A stretch of 20,766 nt of DNA from a virus. The notes under the pieces are model-generated. The model saw nothing but the letters and a program-made list of their open reading frames with translations. It was not told the origin of the DNA and did no database searches. Positions 9,701-16,479 of this stretch are shown piece after piece (within the stretch, counting starts at the first letter, position 1; every line of letters starts with the position of its first letter). The position numbers and the translations under genes are program-made. Location: positions 1-20,766 of the IMG/VR virus record IMGVR_UViG_3300020470_003082, one strand, 5' to 3'.

Positions 9701-11342
9701 TATTAGTGATGGAATTGCTATTGGAGCTACTATTAATAATGGAGGATCTGGTTATCAGGTTGGTGATGTTCTTGAAGTCTCTAATATTGGAATTGCTTCT
9801 GTTGGTAAAAATATGAGATTGACAGTTGCTGGTATTGGATATACTAGTGAATTAGTTTTGGATAATGTACAGGGTAATTTTGTGGTTGGATCTGCAAATA
9901 CTGTGATGTATATTAATTCTAGTGGAGTTACAACTTCACTCAACTCTGTTAATGGTGGAGATGTTCAAATATCTTCTATTGTAGTGAATTCTGATGGTAC
10001 GCATATTAAAGTGAATCATAAGAATCATGGAATGTATGCAGATAAGAATGTTGTTAAAATAATGGATGTTAAGTCAGACATTAAACCAACAATACTCACT
10101 TCTGCTTATGAAGTTGGATCTGTTGGAGGAATACCTGTTCAGGATGGATCTATATTCTCAACTTTTGAGAATGTTGGTATTGGAACTACTAATACTGGAT
10201 TCCTTCGTATTGAAGATGAAATTATTGAATACACAAATGTATCTGGTAATACTATTGGTGGTATTACTAGAGGATCTAACAAAGCTAATTATCCTGTAGG
10301 AACACCTGTTTATAAGTATGAACTTTGTGGAGTTAATTTGAAGAGAATTAATGCGACTCATACATTAGCAGATGCTACAGTTTCTGATCCTATTACTCTT
10401 GATTCGTATCATATTAAAGTGGATATGTCTACGAAATTTAATGCTGCTAATGATGATAGGAGTAATGATACTGGATATCCAGCTTTATATTTAAATGAAA
10501 CTAAATCTACTGGTGGGTATAAGACAAAAGCAACTCAAAATATGCCTTTTGAACTTCTTACTCCAATTGTTCAAAATGTAACAACCAATGGAACTTCTAT
10601 TACTGGAGAAGTAAGAACTGTTACTAACAGTAGTATTAGTGGGAATGAAATTCCATTTGTTGATGCAGGATTTGAGACCTTTAATATAAATGGGACACAT
10701 TATTTTGATACTCCCAGAATGATAGCTTCTAAAGTTAATGAAGAAGCTAATATGAGTGAATTTGAAGGGAACAAATCATTGAATATGAGATTGGTCTTTG
10801 GATCAGTGGATAATAGAATAAGTCCAGTAGTTGATGGACAAAGAGTAGCTGCTATTCTTACTACAAATAGGGTTAATGATGTAATTTCAGATTATGCAAC
10901 AGATAATAGAGTAAATGGTATTGATAGTGATCCAACAGCATTTAAATATCTATCGAAGCAGATTAAATTACAACAATCTGCTACTTCTCTTAAGATATTT
11001 GTAGATGCTCACATTAATGTTAATTGTGATATTAGAGCGTTCTATGCTATAGGTGATGTATCCGGGTTTGATCCAATCTTTATTCCTTTCCCAGGATATA
11101 GTAACCTTAATGGTAGGGGACAAATAATCTCCAAAGAAAATAGTAATGGTGAATCTGATGTCTTTATTTCTCCATCTAATGAAGTTGGATTTACTGCTAA
11201 TAATGTAGACTTTAAAGAGTATACTTTTACTGCAGATAATTTACCTTCTTTTAGGTCTTATCAAATTAAGATTTTATTTACTTCTACAAATCAGGTTTAT
11301 GTTCCTCAAATGAAAGATTTGAGAGTTATCGCATTAGCTTAA
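3768..11342 (+). CDS. Giant virion structural protein with DUF4815-like region
   Basis: This 2,524-residue protein occupies the g9-g12/wac interval of T4. Its N-terminus (FKPGYPIQARELNNLQSIL near residue 28) and later segments (YYQGRIDRIFLTKNG near 1090, KRFQMQDIKKLEDRLRNLEYY near 1150, SGFFVDNFSTF near 1197, PFIMNFWRG near 1300) resemble the DUF4815-type phage structural family as I remember it. Residues 1696-1707 are twelve consecutive prolines. After that hinge a DPIAQSFLVEEDTGIFVTRCDVFF domain begins, then glycine-rich repeats near 1945-2030 (GIGYTP, GSGYQVGD, GIGYTS) and a GFLRIEDEIIEYT module near 2145. GQTSGA-type mini-modules occur near residues 101, 500, 909 and 1577. There is no transmembrane segment. 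It is probably a peripheral baseplate or fibre-attachment protein. Whether it replaces gp9-gp12 is inference. The start has no Shine-Dalgarno sequence, only an A-rich run six bases after the g8 stop. Confidence 0.85.
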   Translation: MPQQTNLNVAPYFDDFDAESDYHQVLFKPGYPIQARELNNLQSILQNEIEKFGQHFFKEGAKVIPGNTGYTQRYTGIQLNNDFKGVPVSAYVDQLIGAKITGLTSGVAAIVGEVLLPEDSERDTLTLYCNYVSSSTSDNLTETFSDAEELTSNSDIISGLLSNTTIKAGAPFATTIATDAAIVGSSFQIGDGVYFVRGKFVLVNKETLILDQYGWLPSYRIGFYVDEQIITADQDETLNDNSQGFNNYAAPGADRLKVSVSLFKKSLTDLDDNNFIELATVVDGALRAVNRKGFGEGSFDYDVVDTLARRTYDESGNYYVKPFNVFVRDSLNNNIGNQGVFQADQFTYGGSVPSDDLALYKISPGKAYVKGYEVETINTTWIDADKPRSTKLLKDQYFIYNTGLTLDLNRNYRTPTIGIGNTYYVSLRDERVGDDQEVAPGNEIGLARVYDYRLKSGSYSSTNDNINEWGISLYDVQKYTTLTLNHAHTLSVPTFIEGKNSGATGFIRHAVSAGTAVTVYETTGEFIKNEELIFNGIENGRIALAVNNESLSDVKSIFATDDGVVGINTFSADVIQSTKFNVGIVSITGITTTHAGGISTVRGSNLYNSSTGLNVSLSGERSIKVGDLVQYTDSTYEEPVRARVTFVGSGDDIASSYINIAGITTVTGISQGALPTYGSAPILPTDFKVLSSPLSRSTDNSLFTQLPKPNVSNVDLDKSTITIRKVYTVNITSNEIASGTKPVAGINETFLTYDEERYSLIRSDGTTEELTADKFTFNATATELSIRNLGSNDTGATLVATLRKIKPKAKKKIKNRVNSIIIDKSKNSNSGIGTTTTNDGLDYGSGNYPYGTRVQDKIISLNNPDIIKIHAIYESANISNPLAPTIILTSIISDTNTTAELIVGELLIGQTSGAVAICAEKLTDAQIAYIEENDFFFKEGETVIFQESGVSAIVSTLGAGSFDISPSYTFTSGQKESFYNYGTIKRKADAQSPTKRLKVYFENGYYDSTDEGDVTTVNSYETYNYGTEIQEIGGIRTSDIIDIRPRVSEYAVAENVRSPLEFLGREFDGSGNSATNILASNESIIADFSYYQGRIDRIFLTKNGRFQLVYGVPSDNPQYPNPVDDSIEVATVTLPPYLYNPDDARIKFLEHKRFQMQDIKKLEDRLRNLEYYTALSLLELNTANIFIPDSDGINRYKSGFFVDNFSTFGSQDTSNKINNSIDRRNAACRPKHYTNAIDLQIGGITGISISSEIGAIANTTVGTNIRKQENDILTLDYADVEWVKQVYGTRTESVTPFIMNFWRGTVNLTPASDTWIDTVRLDAKIIDVEGDYAATMRLAVATEDVDAQTGFAPIVWDAWSINWTGTETRSGGTEDRVTQVWRGGTLVTTTTRHTMEETIDTGVESREGTQLVISERFDRESVGDRVVSREIIPWMRSRNIEFNGKRIKPLTRMYAFFDGEDVTKYCVPKLLEVTMTSGTFQVGETVHGRMDMTGNHSDHEPRCSEIYFRVAAANHREGPYNVPSVVYPENPYNSPQLLPATYSSTSTILNVDTHSLADEAVGRFYGWVEEGLRLVGQTSGATAYVTQIRLISDMAAGLIGSYWNPDPNCRNFPRFEAGTKTFTLISEEDNDRYEAVTLADEEYISSGTLETVQENIISVRNAEREVRGQQESRGAERTTGMVSVDQEVVSVTFWTPPPPPPPPPPPPRNWGDPIAQSFLVEEDTGIFVTRCDVFFRDKDENNLPVTFQIRTMRDGTPTEKILPFSEVVKSPDDVLLSSDGSVATTFQFAAPVYLEADQEYAIALESASPDYSVYISRVGENDLITQSFVTNQPYLGSLFKSQNSSTWEPSQWEDLKFTLYRAEFLPSGSVDFFSPELTEGNKQIPLLMPNSLTPIARKIRVGLGTTVADSGYEFGNTFFQQETNATANLVGTAGTATGDLTISNAGIGYTPNTGSFSFSGVTLNTLTGNGRNATGDITISDGIAIGATINNGGSGYQVGDVLEVSNIGIASVGKNMRLTVAGIGYTSELVLDNVQGNFVVGSANTVMYINSSGVTTSLNSVNGGDVQISSIVVNSDGTHIKVNHKNHGMYADKNVVKIMDVKSDIKPTILTSAYEVGSVGGIPVQDGSIFSTFENVGIGTTNTGFLRIEDEIIEYTNVSGNTIGGITRGSNKANYPVGTPVYKYELCGVNLKRINATHTLADATVSDPITLDSYHIKVDMSTKFNAANDDRSNDTGYPALYLNETKSTGGYKTKATQNMPFELLTPIVQNVTTNGTSITGEVRTVTNSSISGNEIPFVDAGFETFNINGTHYFDTPRMIASKVNEEANMSEFEGNKSLNMRLVFGSVDNRISPVVDGQRVAAILTTNRVNDVISDYATDNRVNGIDSDPTAFKYLSKQIKLQQSATSLKIFVDAHINVNCDIRAFYAIGDVSGFDPIFIPFPGYSNLNGRGQIISKENSNGESDVFISPSNEVGFTANNVDFKEYTFTADNLPSFRSYQIKILFTSTNQVYVPQMKDLRVIALA
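8853..8888 (+). repeat. Twelve-proline tract in the giant structural protein
   Basis: Twelve consecutive proline codons (CCG, CCA and CCT mixed) form a GC-rich island in otherwise AT-rich sequence. It separates the DUF4815-like N-terminal two thirds from the DPIAQSF domain, so it looks like a rigid linker or hinge. The mixed codons argue that the protein sequence, not a simple trinucleotide expansion, is maintained. Confidence 0.9.
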
Positions 11343-11343
11343 T

Positions 11344-11568
11344 ATGGATACTTATAAAATAGATGGTAATAAGGATCTCGCAAGAGATCCTGAAACCAAT
11401 GCAATAGTTAATGTAAATAGTTTAGATTATATGAGATATATTGCCATGCGTAAGGCAAAAAATCAAAAAAATAAAGTGGTAGATACTATTGAGGAAGATT
11501 TAAATGAATTAAGAGGTGAAATTAATGAAATTAAATCCTTACTTAAAGAGTTAGTCAATGGCAACTAA
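11344..11568 (+). CDS. Small conserved phage protein with C-terminal coiled coil
   Basis: This 74-residue protein starts one base after the stop of the giant gene, which suggests translational coupling. The N-terminal half (LARDPETNAIVNVNSLDYMRYIAMRKAKN) resembles small hypothetical proteins I associate with the same locus in T4-like cyanophages. Residues from about 48 to 72 have a regular hydrophobic spacing (IEEDLNELRGEINEIKSLL) that predicts a short coiled coil, so it probably oligomerises or binds a partner helix. No catalytic motif is visible. It lies in the region corresponding to T4 wac, but it is far too short to be fibritin. The gene overlaps the next one by 11 bases. The function is unknown; a minor virion or assembly role is a guess from context only. 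Confidence 0.75.
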   Translation: MDTYKIDGNKDLARDPETNAIVNVNSLDYMRYIAMRKAKNQKNKVVDTIEEDLNELRGEINEIKSLLKELVNGN

Positions 11569-11953
11569 AAAGATAACATTTGATCCAACTTCTGGTGTTC
11601 CATATGGTTCAAATTTAACCATTTATGGAGGAGCTACATTTAAAGCTGATTTTAATATAGTTGATACTTCTAATGCTGCATATGATTTTTCGGGTGTGGG
11701 TTGGACTGCAAAATCTGAAATGGTAAAGAGTGTTGGAGTTGGTGCAACAACGGTTGCTGATGCTACATTTGTTGTTGGATTTACTAGTGCAGCAGATGGA
11801 AAGTTTCAATTAACCTTACCATCTACCGGAACTACTAGTCTTGCTGAAGGAAGATATGTATATAATGTTTTGGTAAGTTCAGGAACAACAGTTTATAATA
11901 TGATAAATGGTAATGTTCTTGTATATCAACAGATTAGTGCTCAACCTTCTTAA
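11558..11953 (+). CDS. Small beta-rich virion protein, function unknown
   Basis: This 131-residue protein starts inside the end of the preceding gene, with an AAAGAG purine stretch about nine bases before the ATG. Its pattern is that of a single beta-sandwich domain: YGGATFKADFNIVDTSNAAYDFSG, then GWTAKSEMVKS, then a DGKFQLTLPSTGTTSLAEGRYVYNVLV core and an INGNVLVYQQ final strand. Similar layouts (strand, D-L/F-S-G, membrane-free sandwich, GRYVYDV-like strand) are common in phage baseplate and fibre accessory proteins. I recognise it as the kind of small protein found before g13 in cyanophages but cannot name it. A role in decorating the baseplate or neck is inference. It is the last gene before a putative late promoter. 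Confidence 0.75.
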   Translation: MATKKITFDPTSGVPYGSNLTIYGGATFKADFNIVDTSNAAYDFSGVGWTAKSEMVKSVGVGATTVADATFVVGFTSAADGKFQLTLPSTGTTSLAEGRYVYNVLVSSGTTVYNMINGNVLVYQQISAQPS

Positions 11954-11961
11954 AGAGTTTC

Positions 11962-11968
11962 CTAAATA
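11962..11968 (+). promoter_or_regulatory. Putative late promoter upstream of g13
   Basis: CTAAATA lies in the 36-base gap before g13, at a suitable distance for transcription to begin before the GGGG stretch (11975-11978) that may serve as ribosome binding site. The box fits the cyanophage form of the T4 late promoter. Confidence 0.55.
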
Positions 11969-11989
11969 TTACACGGGGTAATAGTATAA

Positions 11990-12850
11990 ATGGCACAACC
12001 AGCAAGTAGACAAGAATTAATAGATTACTGTAAGAGACAGTTGGGTGCTCCCGTATTAGAAATTAATGTTGCAGAAGAGCAAATATCTGATTTATTAGAC
12101 GATGCTATTCAATATTTTCAGGAGAGACATTTTGATGGTGTCTCTCAGATGTATCTTAAATATCAAATAACACAAGATGATATTGATAGGGGTAGAGCAC
12201 CATATCAAAGTAGTGTAGGAATAGTTACAACCACAGCAACTGCACCAGCATCTTCAGGTATAGGAACTGATGGAAATGCAGTAGATTTTAAATGGGAAGA
12301 AACTAGTAATTATTTACAGGTTCCACCAGCTATTATTGGGGTAACTAAAATATTTCATTTTGATGGTTCTAATACTATCACTAATAATATGTTTAGTGTT
12401 AAGTATCAGTTATTTTTAAATGATATCTATTATTGGGGAAGCACTGAACTTTTAACTTATTCAATGCTTAAGACATATTTGGAAGATATTGATTTCTTAT
12501 TAACTACAGAGAAGCAAATAAGATTTAATCAAAGAATGGATAGATTATATCTTGATATTGATTGGGGAAGTCTGACTGTTGGTGATTGGATAATCATGGA
12601 TTGCTTTAGAGCTCTAGATCCCAATGATTTTGCTAGAGTTTGGAACGATTCATTCTTAAAACCATATGCGACTGCTTTAATTAAGAGGCAATGGGGACAA
12701 AACCTATTAAAATTCCAAGGGGTAAAACTTCCAGGTGGTGTTGAATTAAATGGAAGACAGATATATGATGATGCTCAAAAAGAATTAGATGTTATTAGAG
12801 AAAGAATGTCTAGTACTTATGAGTTACCTCCTCTAGATATGATAGGTTAA
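11990..12850 (+). CDS. 13: Neck protein gp13 (head completion)
   Basis: This is the homologue of T4 gp13, which with gp14 forms the neck that seals the filled head and accepts the tail. The length, 286 residues, is close to T4's 309. Matching segments are the N-terminal RQELIDYCKRQLGAPVLEINV (T4 has LRRLGAPIINVELT), the FQERHFDGVSQ segment near residue 43 (T4 LYGEYHFDGLNK), and the C-terminal LLKFQGVKLPGGVELNGRQI near residue 240 (T4 [21 protein letters not shown]) followed by the charged helix with EARLEKEALRE in T4. A short insertion around residues 65-95 contains the local TTTATAPASSGIGTDGNA low-complexity stretch. The gene is followed after four bases by g14, as in T4. The start is unambiguous. 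Confidence 0.95.
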   Translation: MAQPASRQELIDYCKRQLGAPVLEINVAEEQISDLLDDAIQYFQERHFDGVSQMYLKYQITQDDIDRGRAPYQSSVGIVTTTATAPASSGIGTDGNAVDFKWEETSNYLQVPPAIIGVTKIFHFDGSNTITNNMFSVKYQLFLNDIYYWGSTELLTYSMLKTYLEDIDFLLTTEKQIRFNQRMDRLYLDIDWGSLTVGDWIIMDCFRALDPNDFARVWNDSFLKPYATALIKRQWGQNLLKFQGVKLPGGVELNGRQIYDDAQKELDVIRERMSSTYELPPLDMIG

Positions 12851-12854
12851 TTTT

Positions 12855-15425
12855 ATGCTTAATCCATATTTTCAACAAGGGGCGAGATCTGAACAGAATT
12901 TAGTTCAAGATTTAATCAACGAACAGTTGAGAATGTATGGTGTTGAGATTTATTATTTACCTAGAAAATATATGACTGAAAATACAGTCATAAGGGAAGT
13001 TATTGAATCAAAATTTGATGATGCATATCCATTAGAAGCATATATTGATAATTATGATGGATATGCAGAAAATCCAGTTCTTTTATCAAAGTTTGGTATT
13101 GAAGCACAGAATGAAATAACATTAGTAGTTTCAAGAGAAAGGTGGGAAACATATATCCAACCTTTAATGGAGAATGAATCTAATGTAAAACTTACTAGTC
13201 GTCCTAAAGAAGGAGATATAGTATATTTCCCATTAGGAGATCGTTTATTTGAAATTAAATATGTAGAGCATGAAAAACCATTTTATCAACTTCAAAAAAA
13301 TTATACGTATACTTTACGATGTGAACTCTTCCGCTATGAAGATGAAGTTATTGATACTGGAGTAGAAGAAATTGATGATGAGTTGACAGGAGATAATTCT
13401 GATGGAACTGCCGGTGTAGATGATAGTATTTCAACTATTTTAGGTTCTACTCAAACACTTACTCTTGTTGGAACAGGAGTAACAGCAACTGCTCTAACAA
13501 ATATTGTTGATGGATATATTAGATCAATTTCTTTATCAAATCGTGGAGGAGGATATACTAGTATTCCTACTGTAGGTGTATCTTCAGCTCCTTCAGGAGG
13601 GATTACTGGTATACCTACTGCAAGTATGATTGGTGGAATACAGTATTGTAATTTAAATATAAATTCCAACCAAAAATCAGTTCAAGCAATCAATTTGGTA
13701 AATTCTGGTGCAGGATATACAGTTGCTCCTTATGTTACTATTACTGGAGGAAAAGGTAGTGGGGCAATAGCATCTGCTGGTATTGGAACCACTGGTGGTG
13801 TTGGAGTTGTAACTGTAAGTGGATCTGGTTCTGGATATGTTGTAGCACCTACAGTTACATTCTCTACTCCAACACACGTTGGTGCTGCTGCTACTGCTAT
13901 TTTAGATACTCCTATGGTTGGTGGTGGAGTAAGTATTACTTCTGCTGTTATTAGTATTGGTTCTTCTTCTTATCTATTCCCAGGTGGAACAACAGGTGGT
14001 GTATTCTATAAAAAGGCACCTACGATAACATTTAGTCTTCCAACAGGTTCTGGAAACATTGCCACAGCAACTGCAACGTTAGATAGTTGGGCATTAACAG
14101 GTGGTACTGTAGAAAGTGTTGCTATTAATACCGGCGGAAGATTCTATACAAGTGCTCCTACAGTCACCTTCTCTGCTCCTACTGGATCATTTGGTGCTGT
14201 TGCAACAGTTGGTTTAGCAGGTTCTTCTATAGATCCTGGTTCTGTAGCATTTACTACTACTGGTAGATCATATACTACAGCACCAACAGTTGCAATATCT
14301 ACTTCTGGTACACAACTTGCTCCATTAGTAGTTTCTGTTGGTATTGCTACTATTCATCCTATAACTGGTATTGTTACTGCGGTTGGATTTAACTCAACAA
14401 CAGATCCTTGGTGTGTTGGAACTGGTGCTACTATAGGACTTGGATATACTGTTGCACCATCTATTACATTCTCTGGTGCTACTTCTCAATATAGAGCAAC
14501 AGGAACTGCTACAATTGATGCAGATGGTCAAGTTGATGCTGTTTCTGTAGCAACTAGTGGTTATGGATATGATGCTGCTCCAACTGTTACAATATCTGCA
14601 CCTGCTGGAGGATCAGAAGAGTTTAGAGCACTAGGATTTACTACAATAAGATATAATTCTATTGAGACTTCAGGAACATTGGGTATTGGGTCTACCATCA
14701 TTACAGGAATTACTACTACTAATATTCTTGTTGGTGATAGGATTAGATTGGCTAGTGAGTATGATAATCCTCTTGTTAACTTTATTGAATCTGATACATA
14801 TGTATCTCAGATTGGGGTAAGCACCATTTACATGTCTTCTACTTCATCTAATGTTGGTATCGCAACATCAGCATTTGAATTTGGTATTGATAAGTGCGGT
14901 ATTGTTACAGGTATTGGTATTACCTATGGTGGAGGTGGATATTTAGAACCACCAACAGTATCTATTTCTAACACTGAAGGAGATAAGAACTATGTAGATA
15001 TTGCAGCTGGAATACATACTGCTACAGGTATTTCTACAATTACTTCTGGAGGATCAGTTGCTGGAATATGGATAAGTGATGCTGGTCATGGATATATACT
15101 AACCCCAACTGTTACTCTCTCCGATCCTTCAATGGATTCTACTGGTAACTTTATCTTTAATGAGATAGTTGAGGGTCAAACAAGTGGAACAACTGCAAGA
15201 GTAAAAACTTGGAATTCTACTACAAATACATTAGAAGTTGGTACTGTTGCTGGAACATTTGCTCTTGGAGAATATATAGTTGGTAAATCTTCTGGCGCTT
15301 CTCATAAATTAAGACTTCTTGATACAGATCCTCTTGATGATGGATTTGCTGATAATAAGACTATAGAAACAGTAGCAGATACTATTTTGGATTTCACAGA
15401 AGGTAATCCATTCGGTAATCCATAA
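12855..15425 (+). CDS. 14: Neck protein gp14 with a very large repeat-rich insert
   Basis: Residues 1 to about 150 align with T4 gp14: MLNPYFQQGARSEQNLVQDL, then GVEIYYLPRKYM (T4 GVECYYVPREYV), LLSKFGIEAQNEITLVV, and EGDIVYFPLGDRLFEIKYVE near residue 119 (T4 [20 protein letters not shown]). The last 20 residues (IETVADTILDFTEGNPFGNP, from 837) correspond to the NPFDN end of T4 gp14. T4 gp14 has 256 residues; this one has 856, because about 650 residues are inserted near residue 185. The insert holds about ten GYTxAPTVTIS-type repeats and, near its end, a GQTSGTTARV/GKSSGASHK module. The conserved head and tail parts should keep the neck function, while the insert probably projects from the neck. 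The call of gp14 is firm; the function of the insert is unknown. Confidence 0.93.
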   Translation: MLNPYFQQGARSEQNLVQDLINEQLRMYGVEIYYLPRKYMTENTVIREVIESKFDDAYPLEAYIDNYDGYAENPVLLSKFGIEAQNEITLVVSRERWETYIQPLMENESNVKLTSRPKEGDIVYFPLGDRLFEIKYVEHEKPFYQLQKNYTYTLRCELFRYEDEVIDTGVEEIDDELTGDNSDGTAGVDDSISTILGSTQTLTLVGTGVTATALTNIVDGYIRSISLSNRGGGYTSIPTVGVSSAPSGGITGIPTASMIGGIQYCNLNINSNQKSVQAINLVNSGAGYTVAPYVTITGGKGSGAIASAGIGTTGGVGVVTVSGSGSGYVVAPTVTFSTPTHVGAAATAILDTPMVGGGVSITSAVISIGSSSYLFPGGTTGGVFYKKAPTITFSLPTGSGNIATATATLDSWALTGGTVESVAINTGGRFYTSAPTVTFSAPTGSFGAVATVGLAGSSIDPGSVAFTTTGRSYTTAPTVAISTSGTQLAPLVVSVGIATIHPITGIVTAVGFNSTTDPWCVGTGATIGLGYTVAPSITFSGATSQYRATGTATIDADGQVDAVSVATSGYGYDAAPTVTISAPAGGSEEFRALGFTTIRYNSIETSGTLGIGSTIITGITTTNILVGDRIRLASEYDNPLVNFIESDTYVSQIGVSTIYMSSTSSNVGIATSAFEFGIDKCGIVTGIGITYGGGGYLEPPTVSISNTEGDKNYVDIAAGIHTATGISTITSGGSVAGIWISDAGHGYILTPTVTLSDPSMDSTGNFIFNEIVEGQTSGTTARVKTWNSTTNTLEVGTVAGTFALGEYIVGKSSGASHKLRLLDTDPLDDGFADNKTIETVADTILDFTEGNPFGNP
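13522..15127 (+). repeat. Degenerate GYTxAPTVTIS repeats inside gp14
   Basis: About ten diverged copies of one short beta-strand unit are readable in the translation: GGGYTSIPTV, GAGYTVAPYV, GSGYVVAPTV, FYKKAPTITF, RFYTSAPTVTF, RSYTTAPTVAI, GLGYTVAPSI, GYGYDAAPTV, GGGYLEPPTV and GHGYILTPTV. Spacing is irregular, roughly 40 to 60 residues with one longer gap. The DNA copies have diverged, so this is an old protein repeat and not a recent DNA duplication. Confidence 0.85.
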
Positions 15426-15428
15426 ATA
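15422..15428 (+). promoter_or_regulatory. Putative late promoter upstream of g15
   Basis: ATAAATA overlaps the stop codon of g14 and is followed by AAGAGGA (15435-15441), a good Shine-Dalgarno sequence about ten bases before the g15 ATG. The arrangement box, short spacer, ribosome binding site, ATG is compact but plausible for a T4-like late promoter. Confidence 0.5.
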
Positions 15429-15450
15429 TAATATAAGAGGAATCTAAAAA

Positions 15451-16479
15451 ATGTTTGACTATTTCTATAACGAAATATTGAGAAGGACCATTATATCTTT
15501 TGGTACTCTTTTCAATAATATTAATATTAAGCATACTAACAGTAGTGATAATACTGTAAGTGTTACTAAGGTTCCTTTGGCATATGGACCCACTCAAAAG
15601 TTTTTGGCTAGATTAGAGCAATCCCCAGATTTAAATAAATCTACTTCGATTACTCTTCCAAGAATGTCATTTGAGTTTACAGGAATGACATATGACCCAT
15701 CTAGAAAAGTAAGCACAACTCAGCAATTTGTAGTACAGGATCCAAATTCTAATTCTCCTTCAGAAAAAAAGGCATATATGCCGGTTCCTTATAATATGCA
15801 ATTTGAACTTGCTATTATGGCAAAATTAAATGATGATGCTCTACAAATCGTTGAACAAATTTTACCATACTTTCAACCATCTTTTAATGTAACAGTTAAT
15901 TTGGTTGATTCTATTAAAGAGAAAAGAGATGTTCCTGTCATTCTTGAAAATATAACAATGCAGGATGATTATGAAGGAAATTTTGATACAAGAAGAGTTC
16001 TTTATTATACTCTAAGATTTACTGCAAAAACTTATCTGTTTGGTCCTGTTTCCAGTGCTGTTACAGATATCATCAAGAAGTCCAGTGTTTCTTACATATC
16101 TGGAGATAGTAGATCTACTACTAGAGATATTACATATTCAGTTGAGCCAAGAGCACTTAAAGATTATAATGATAGTGTAGTCACTCAGTTGTCTGAAGAT
16201 CTTATTACTGAAGATGGTAAACGTGTTCCAACAGTATTTACAGTTGATGACGCTACTAATATTGAAGTTAGTGGATTGAATAATGTTTATATTGATATTG
16301 ATGGGGAAGAAATGAGAGTTAAATCTAAGACTGGCAATAAAGTCACAGTTGATAGAGGACAAGATGGAACTACAATTGCAGATCACTTAAAAGGTGCAGC
16401 AATTAAGAGTATTAATACTTTAGATAATGCTATGGTTGAAGAGGGAGATGATTTTGGATTTAGTGGAACCATTACATGA
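15451..16479 (+). CDS. 15: Tail sheath stabiliser / tail completion protein gp15
   Basis: This is the homologue of T4 gp15, which caps the tail tube and sheath and joins the tail to the neck. The start MFDYFYNEILRRTI matches T4 MFGYFYNSSFRRYA, and IVEQILPYFQPSFN at residues 133-146 is nearly identical to T4 IVEQILPYFQPHFN. KRDVPVILENITMQDDYEG and RRVLYYTLRFTAKTYLFGPV also align. T4 gp15 has 272 residues and this one 342. The excess is a C-terminal module from about residue 270 (VYIDIDGEEMRV, then GNKVTVDRGQDGTTIADHLKGAAI) that resembles a module in the giant protein of this window. The gene has a clear AGAGG ribosome binding site and ends in an ATGA overlap with g16. Confidence 0.95.
   Translation: MFDYFYNEILRRTIISFGTLFNNINIKHTNSSDNTVSVTKVPLAYGPTQKFLARLEQSPDLNKSTSITLPRMSFEFTGMTYDPSRKVSTTQQFVVQDPNSNSPSEKKAYMPVPYNMQFELAIMAKLNDDALQIVEQILPYFQPSFNVTVNLVDSIKEKRDVPVILENITMQDDYEGNFDTRRVLYYTLRFTAKTYLFGPVSSAVTDIIKKSSVSYISGDSRSTTRDITYSVEPRALKDYNDSVVTQLSEDLITEDGKRVPTVFTVDDATNIEVSGLNNVYIDIDGEEMRVKSKTGNKVTVDRGQDGTTIADHLKGAAIKSINTLDNAMVEEGDDFGFSGTIT

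Noticed and set aside
9250-10299. Two short + strand frames (9250-9465 and 10066-10299) inside the giant gene
   Set aside because: They are leucine-rich out-of-frame readings of a well-supported gene and have no ribosome binding site.
11558-11953. Call of the 131-residue protein as fibritin (wac)
   Set aside because: It is far too short, lacks a coiled coil and has no foldon-like end; only its position fits.
13522-15127. Possible CRISPR-like or DNA-level repeat array in gp14
   Set aside because: The periodicity exists only in the protein; DNA copies are diverged, spacing is irregular and the frame is open throughout.
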